Assembly (NCBI RefSeq): GCF_014858725.1
Contig: NZ_AQGV01000015.1
Coordinates: forward strand, 310,001-374,000
Reading direction: 5' to 3'
Source: Pseudoalteromonas aurantia 208
GTDB taxonomy: Bacteria; Pseudomonadota; Gammaproteobacteria; Enterobacterales; Alteromonadaceae
Length of the DNA stretch: 64,000 bases
Of the stretch, positions 61,124 through 64,000 are shown one piece after another. The position numbers were made by a program, and so were the translations under genes. How positions within the stretch are numbered: position 1 is the first letter of the stretch; each line of letters opens with the position of its first letter. The notes under the pieces were generated by a model. It was not told the origin of the DNA and made no database searches. It saw nothing but the letters and a program-made list of their open reading frames with translations.

Positions 61124-63553
61124 TTAAATAGTTTCTCCATTTTTATCGGTTTCAACGACTGGTGAGCCCAATAGATCTGTGTGGATAAAGATAATGTTTT
61201 TACTCTTGCTATTGTCATCTTCAATGGAGACAGATATTGCTTCAACCTTAGAATATTCTCCTTCGTTATCCTTTGCTCGCAAAGTTATATCGTATTGCCC
61301 TGCTGCCAATAAACCTAAATCAAAAGAGTATGGGGCACTAAGACTTACTTTTGGTGCGCCGTTGTTTACCTGCAATTCAACCAGCACAATGGTACCGTCG
61401 TCGTCCACAGCATCGACATTGACTATGACAGGTGTTGCCGTCGAAAGTATGTCTTTGTGTTTAGGTGTATTACCAATGATGCGAGGGGGTTTGTTTTCAA
61501 TGGTGACAGATATTGCTTCAACCTTAGAATATTCTCCTTCGTTATCCTTTGCTCGCACAGTTATATCGTATTGCCCTGCAGCCAATAAACCTAAATCAAA
61601 AGAATAGGGAGCGCTATAACTTACTTTTGGTGCACCATTGTTTACCTGCAATTCAACCAGCACAATGGTGCCGTCGTCGTCCACAGCATCGACATTGACT
61701 ATGACAGGTGTTGCCGTCGACAGTATGTCTTTGTGTTTAGGTGTATTGCCAATTATTCTAGGCTGTTTATTGGGCTCAACTGTGATAGCAAACGCAGGTA
61801 GAGACTTGATCGCTTTTGCGTGAGAGACCGAAATAGTGATGTTATTGTATACACCTTGTTCACTTTCTATTGGTGTACCTCTTAGCTCACCCGTTTCCAC
61901 GTTAAAAACAGCCCACTTGGGTTTGTTTTGAATACTAAAGGTGATTTCACCTTTCTCGATTGTATTGATGGTGGGGGTAAAGCTATATAAAGTGTCATAA
62001 CGTGCTCGTTCAGGTGCTTTGCCTGAAATGATTATTGGTAAGTTCACTTCGGAGGTGGGGGTAGGCAATGACCAAGGTGAACAAATATCTGGCTCAATAC
62101 ACCCCCTAACACGATACCGGTAGTCACCTGATATATGAGGTGCCATATCAAAGTTTAGTTGCGACGTTGTTTGAAGTAAGGTTAACCATTCTTGCTGATT
62201 TAACGCAACTGAAAGTTGATAATAATTAGCGACGGAAATACCACTCCATGCTATGGAGATCTTATTATTACTGTTGCTAACTATAAGATTTTTTGGCACA
62301 TCGATAAGATCACCTGTTGTCAGCTCAGGAGTAGGTTCAGACCAGTGGCCACAAACTGTTTCTTGATTGATGACAAAGCATGAGCGGACACGATAACTGA
62401 ACCTACCAGGTTGTGAAACCCGGTGTGAAAAAGTGGTTTGTTGTTGTGATCTAAACGTTGACCACGATATGCCATCACTTGAAATCGACACTTCATATAT
62501 AGCCGTATCGTATACCGCATTCCATGAAATTCTGTGCTGATCACCAATTCTTTGTGCTGTGACATTTGTAGGGGTTGAGTTATTTGAATTATTAAATATC
62601 ACGTTAGAGACAGGGGATACTGGTGAGCACACCGACTGTGAAAATTGTTGGAAACACGCTGTGATACGGTATTGATAAGCGCCGTGAACCTGAGGTGAAT
62701 GTTTAAAATAGGTATTCAGTAAGCTTGTAACATAAACCCAATTGGCGTTGTTAAATGATAATTCAATGCGGTAATCGTTTGCATGTTCAACCGCTTGCCA
62801 CTTTATAATATTTTCACCTGTAGTGTCAGAGCTCGTTGCAACAACAGTTGTTACTGAATCATGGACTAGATTGCTGCTAACTGTTTCCGAAAGCGTACTC
62901 CAAGGGGAACATTTGTTTTTTAACGTATCGCAAGCTTTAACACGGTACGTGATAGGGTCATTAATAATGGTTTTAAGCGTCAAGTATGTTTGTTCTGTTG
63001 ATTGATAGGTTTGCCATTCGCCTTTGCCGATTGATAGTTCTACGTGGTAAAGCGTTGCCTCAGTAACACTGTTCCAGTTCACTACATGAGTATTGTGTTG
63101 TTCAATGGCTGTTAAGTTTTTAGGGGCTTTAATAGGTAAATCTATCGTAATGTATGCTGAATTTGTAACTAATTGACATTTATCATTATTACAACCTTTT
63201 ACACGATATTGGTAATCAGCGCTTTGTGTTTTAACTAACTTTATATCGGTCTTGTTTCCTTGATAAACTGGGGTCCAGCTATTTTTGGTATTGTCTCGCT
63301 GGTATTCTTCAACTATCCAATTAGTAAATGTATTTTTTGACTGCCAACTTAAGTAAATTTCACCGTTGGTACTGTCAGCTTTGACAGCGATTGAGCCTGT
63401 AGATTCTTGCTTGATATCATGTTGTATATAATCGATAACTAAAGGAATAAATCCATTACTGGCATAGCTTTGGGCACTCATCATGATTAGGGTAAATACC
63501 ATAATCAATTTTATTGGTGGTTGATTCTTGTTGTGGATTAATCGAGTAAACAT
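61124..63553 (-). CDS. Secreted FN3/Big_7 protein ending in Rhs motif (orphan N-terminal module)
   Basis: 809 residues from the ATG at 63553; an upstream ATG at 63673 would overlap the preceding gene by 100 bp and gives no signal peptide. Signal peptide ~1-30 (LIMVFTLIMMSAQSYA). About five FN3 repeats (residues ~45-505) with Cys pairs (KGCNNDKCQLVT; KACDTLKNKCSPWS; TACFQQFSQSVCS; RSCFVINQETVCGHWS; RGCIEPDICSPWS). Then a cadherin-like/putative Ig repeat (~510-600; RARYDTLYSFTP; NVETGELRGTP), followed by two almost identical Big_7-type Ig repeats (IIGNTPKHKDILSTATPVIV; VELQVNNGAPKVS; GQYDITVRAKDNEGEYSKVE). It ends NIIFIHTDLLGSPVVETDKNGETI, the longest Rhs remnant of the four, with D-K-N-G-E kept. 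It lies 19 bp after the small-protein gene at the right edge. Confidence 0.87.
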   Translation of the reverse strand: MFTRLIHNKNQPPIKLIMVFTLIMMSAQSYASNGFIPLVIDYIQHDIKQESTGSIAVKADSTNGEIYLSWQSKNTFTNWIVEEYQRDNTKNSWTPVYQGNKTDIKLVKTQSADYQYRVKGCNNDKCQLVTNSAYITIDLPIKAPKNLTAIEQHNTHVVNWNSVTEATLYHVELSIGKGEWQTYQSTEQTYLTLKTIINDPITYRVKACDTLKNKCSPWSTLSETVSSNLVHDSVTTVVATSSDTTGENIIKWQAVEHANDYRIELSFNNANWVYVTSLLNTYFKHSPQVHGAYQYRITACFQQFSQSVCSPVSPVSNVIFNNSNNSTPTNVTAQRIGDQHRISWNAVYDTAIYEVSISSDGISWSTFRSQQQTTFSHRVSQPGRFSYRVRSCFVINQETVCGHWSEPTPELTTGDLIDVPKNLIVSNSNNKISIAWSGISVANYYQLSVALNQQEWLTLLQTTSQLNFDMAPHISGDYRYRVRGCIEPDICSPWSLPTPTSEVNLPIIISGKAPERARYDTLYSFTPTINTIEKGEITFSIQNKPKWAVFNVETGELRGTPIESEQGVYNNITISVSHAKAIKSLPAFAITVEPNKQPRIIGNTPKHKDILSTATPVIVNVDAVDDDGTIVLVELQVNNGAPKVSYSAPYSFDLGLLAAGQYDITVRAKDNEGEYSKVEAISVTIENKPPRIIGNTPKHKDILSTATPVIVNVDAVDDDGTIVLVELQVNNGAPKVSLSAPYSFDLGLLAAGQYDITLRAKDNEGEYSKVEAISVSIEDDNSKSKNIIFIHTDLLGSPVVETDKNGETI
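61222..61773 (-). repeat. Two near-identical 276-bp tandem repeats (Big_7-type Ig units)
   Basis: The DNA unit at ~61222-61497 recurs at ~61498-61773, offset by exactly 276 bp (92 codons), with only a few base differences. Both encode the stretch from IIGNTPKHKDILSTATPVIV to AKDNEGEYSKVEAISV; differences include S/Y after K-V-S and V/L in D-I-T-V. The high DNA identity suggests a recent duplication within the 809-aa gene and a potential site for slippage or recombination. Confidence 0.85.
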
Positions 63554-63572
63554 ATTGGTTAGGCCGTTATCT

Positions 63573-64000
63573 TTACAATATAAGGCATGCGTGCTCACCA
63601 CATAGCGGGTCAACGTAGCTAAAATCAATAGAATGTAGGTTGTACGTAGTTCGGGGTATTTTGCTGCAAACACCAGTAGTGGAGCTGCTCTGAGAGTTAG
63701 CGTTTATCGAGGTGTAGCTATTACTGGTTTGATAATATGATTTTTTGGACAGATCGTAATAGATCGCATTTCTATACGTTGAATAGGGAGTTCCCGAGCA
63801 ATCCTCGCTATTATAATAAAATTGACTAAAGTCTCGAACCCGAAGCTTATAGTGTTGTACTTTTCTAGGCTGTATTGAGTCGAGATAGAAAATACTTGAA
63901 TTTTGGTAGGTCAATATTGGACCTATACGGGTTGTACCATCTCCTTTGTACAAGCTTACTTGTGAACCTGAATCTGGTGTTCTCATTGCTGTGACAGGTT
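63573..64000 (-). CDS. Secreted small-protein family member D (N-terminus outside window)
   Basis: At least 142 codons; the frame is open to the right edge (PVTAMRTPDSGSQVS...), so the Met at 63986 is not the start. It matches the C-terminal half of members A and B: VSLYKGDGTTRIGPILTYQN (compare LYKGDGFTKVG and LYKSDGVTKLG), a middle with FYNSEDCSGTPYSTYRNAIY (compare LDAECKGDPYLDYHGYEY), and the ending VDPLCGEHACLIL. Family membership of the C-half is therefore clear. It lies 19 bp upstream of the 809-aa gene on the same strand, again pairing a small secreted protein with a large Rhs-motif protein. Function unknown. Confidence 0.75.
   Translation of the reverse strand, partial: PVTAMRTPDSGSQVSLYKGDGTTRIGPILTYQNSSIFYLDSIQPRKVQHYKLRVRDFSQFYYNSEDCSGTPYSTYRNAIYYDLSKKSYYQTSNSYTSINANSQSSSTTGVCSKIPRTTYNLHSIDFSYVDPLCGEHACLIL

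Noticed and set aside
63554..63673. N-terminal extension of the 809-aa protein to 63673
   Set aside because: It would overlap the upstream small-protein gene by 100 bp; the start at 63553 gives a proper signal peptide and a 19-bp gap.

Overview
The window reads as chromosomal accessory DNA of a marine gammaproteobacterium, most likely Alteromonadales and Pseudoalteromonas-like. That is an inference from the gene families (an extracellular contractile injection system, FN3/Rhs-type secreted giants, IS91, IS30 and REP-associated transposases, a Dcp-like lipoprotein peptidase) and from the moderately AT-rich composition. No rRNA or marker gene is present to prove it, and I see no tRNA, rRNA or CRISPR array.

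Region 1 (1-21001, all +) is the distal two thirds of an extracellular contractile injection system (eCIS; Afp/PVC/MAC type). The order is the end of a gp19-type tube gene, an intrinsic terminator-like hairpin, a second tube protein, a small Afp6-like protein, a LysM-type tube/hub connector, a VgrG-like spike, a gp25 wedge, a gp6-like baseplate J protein, an Afp12/gp7-like wedge, a 1658-residue fibre and a 1189-residue CIS_TMP protein. Three small genes follow: a CPPC-containing protein of unknown function, a GH108-like muramidase-fold protein without an obvious catalytic Glu, and a two-TM/coiled-coil membrane protein. The sheath genes must lie to the left. Neither a PAAR tip gene nor the AAA+ ATPase gene is in the window.

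Region 2 (21002-34385, +) starts with an AT-rich 590-bp spacer and a short ToxR-type regulator that ends in a membrane helix. A tightly packed biosynthetic operon follows: GNAT, GT28-type glycosyltransferase, radical SAM enzyme, GT2, cyclic-peptide-type ABC exporter, membrane GT2, DUF1796 protein, NodU/CmcH carbamoyltransferase and a one-module NRPS (A-PCP-C, no thioesterase). I do not recognise a known product. It looks like an uncharacterised pathway making a carbamoylated, glycosylated and/or aminoacylated metabolite or envelope glycoconjugate.

Region 3 (34386-47094) is a mosaic. It holds a phospholipase C/acid phosphatase-type enzyme with a small partner protein (-), an IS91-family remnant (integrase plus truncated transposase) cut by a RAYT element, a 5'-truncated GNAT gene, an M3 metallopeptidase lipoprotein, two small secreted proteins, a deleted IS30 copy and a class-C beta-lactamase-fold serine hydrolase.

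Region 4 (47095-64000) is the most unusual part. Four large secreted proteins (1137, 1038, 1423 and 809 aa) built of cadherin-like/Ig/FN3 repeats all stop at the same place, within 1-8 codons after a conserved C-terminal string close to FIHTDLLGSPVAET. This is the signature that opens the Rhs-associated core domain; the core itself and any toxin are missing from all four. They are interspersed with four members of a small secreted protein family (108-269 aa). The block looks like an array of displaced or reserve N-terminal modules of Rhs-type proteins, or a family of secreted proteins that keep the Rhs motif as a C-terminal tag.
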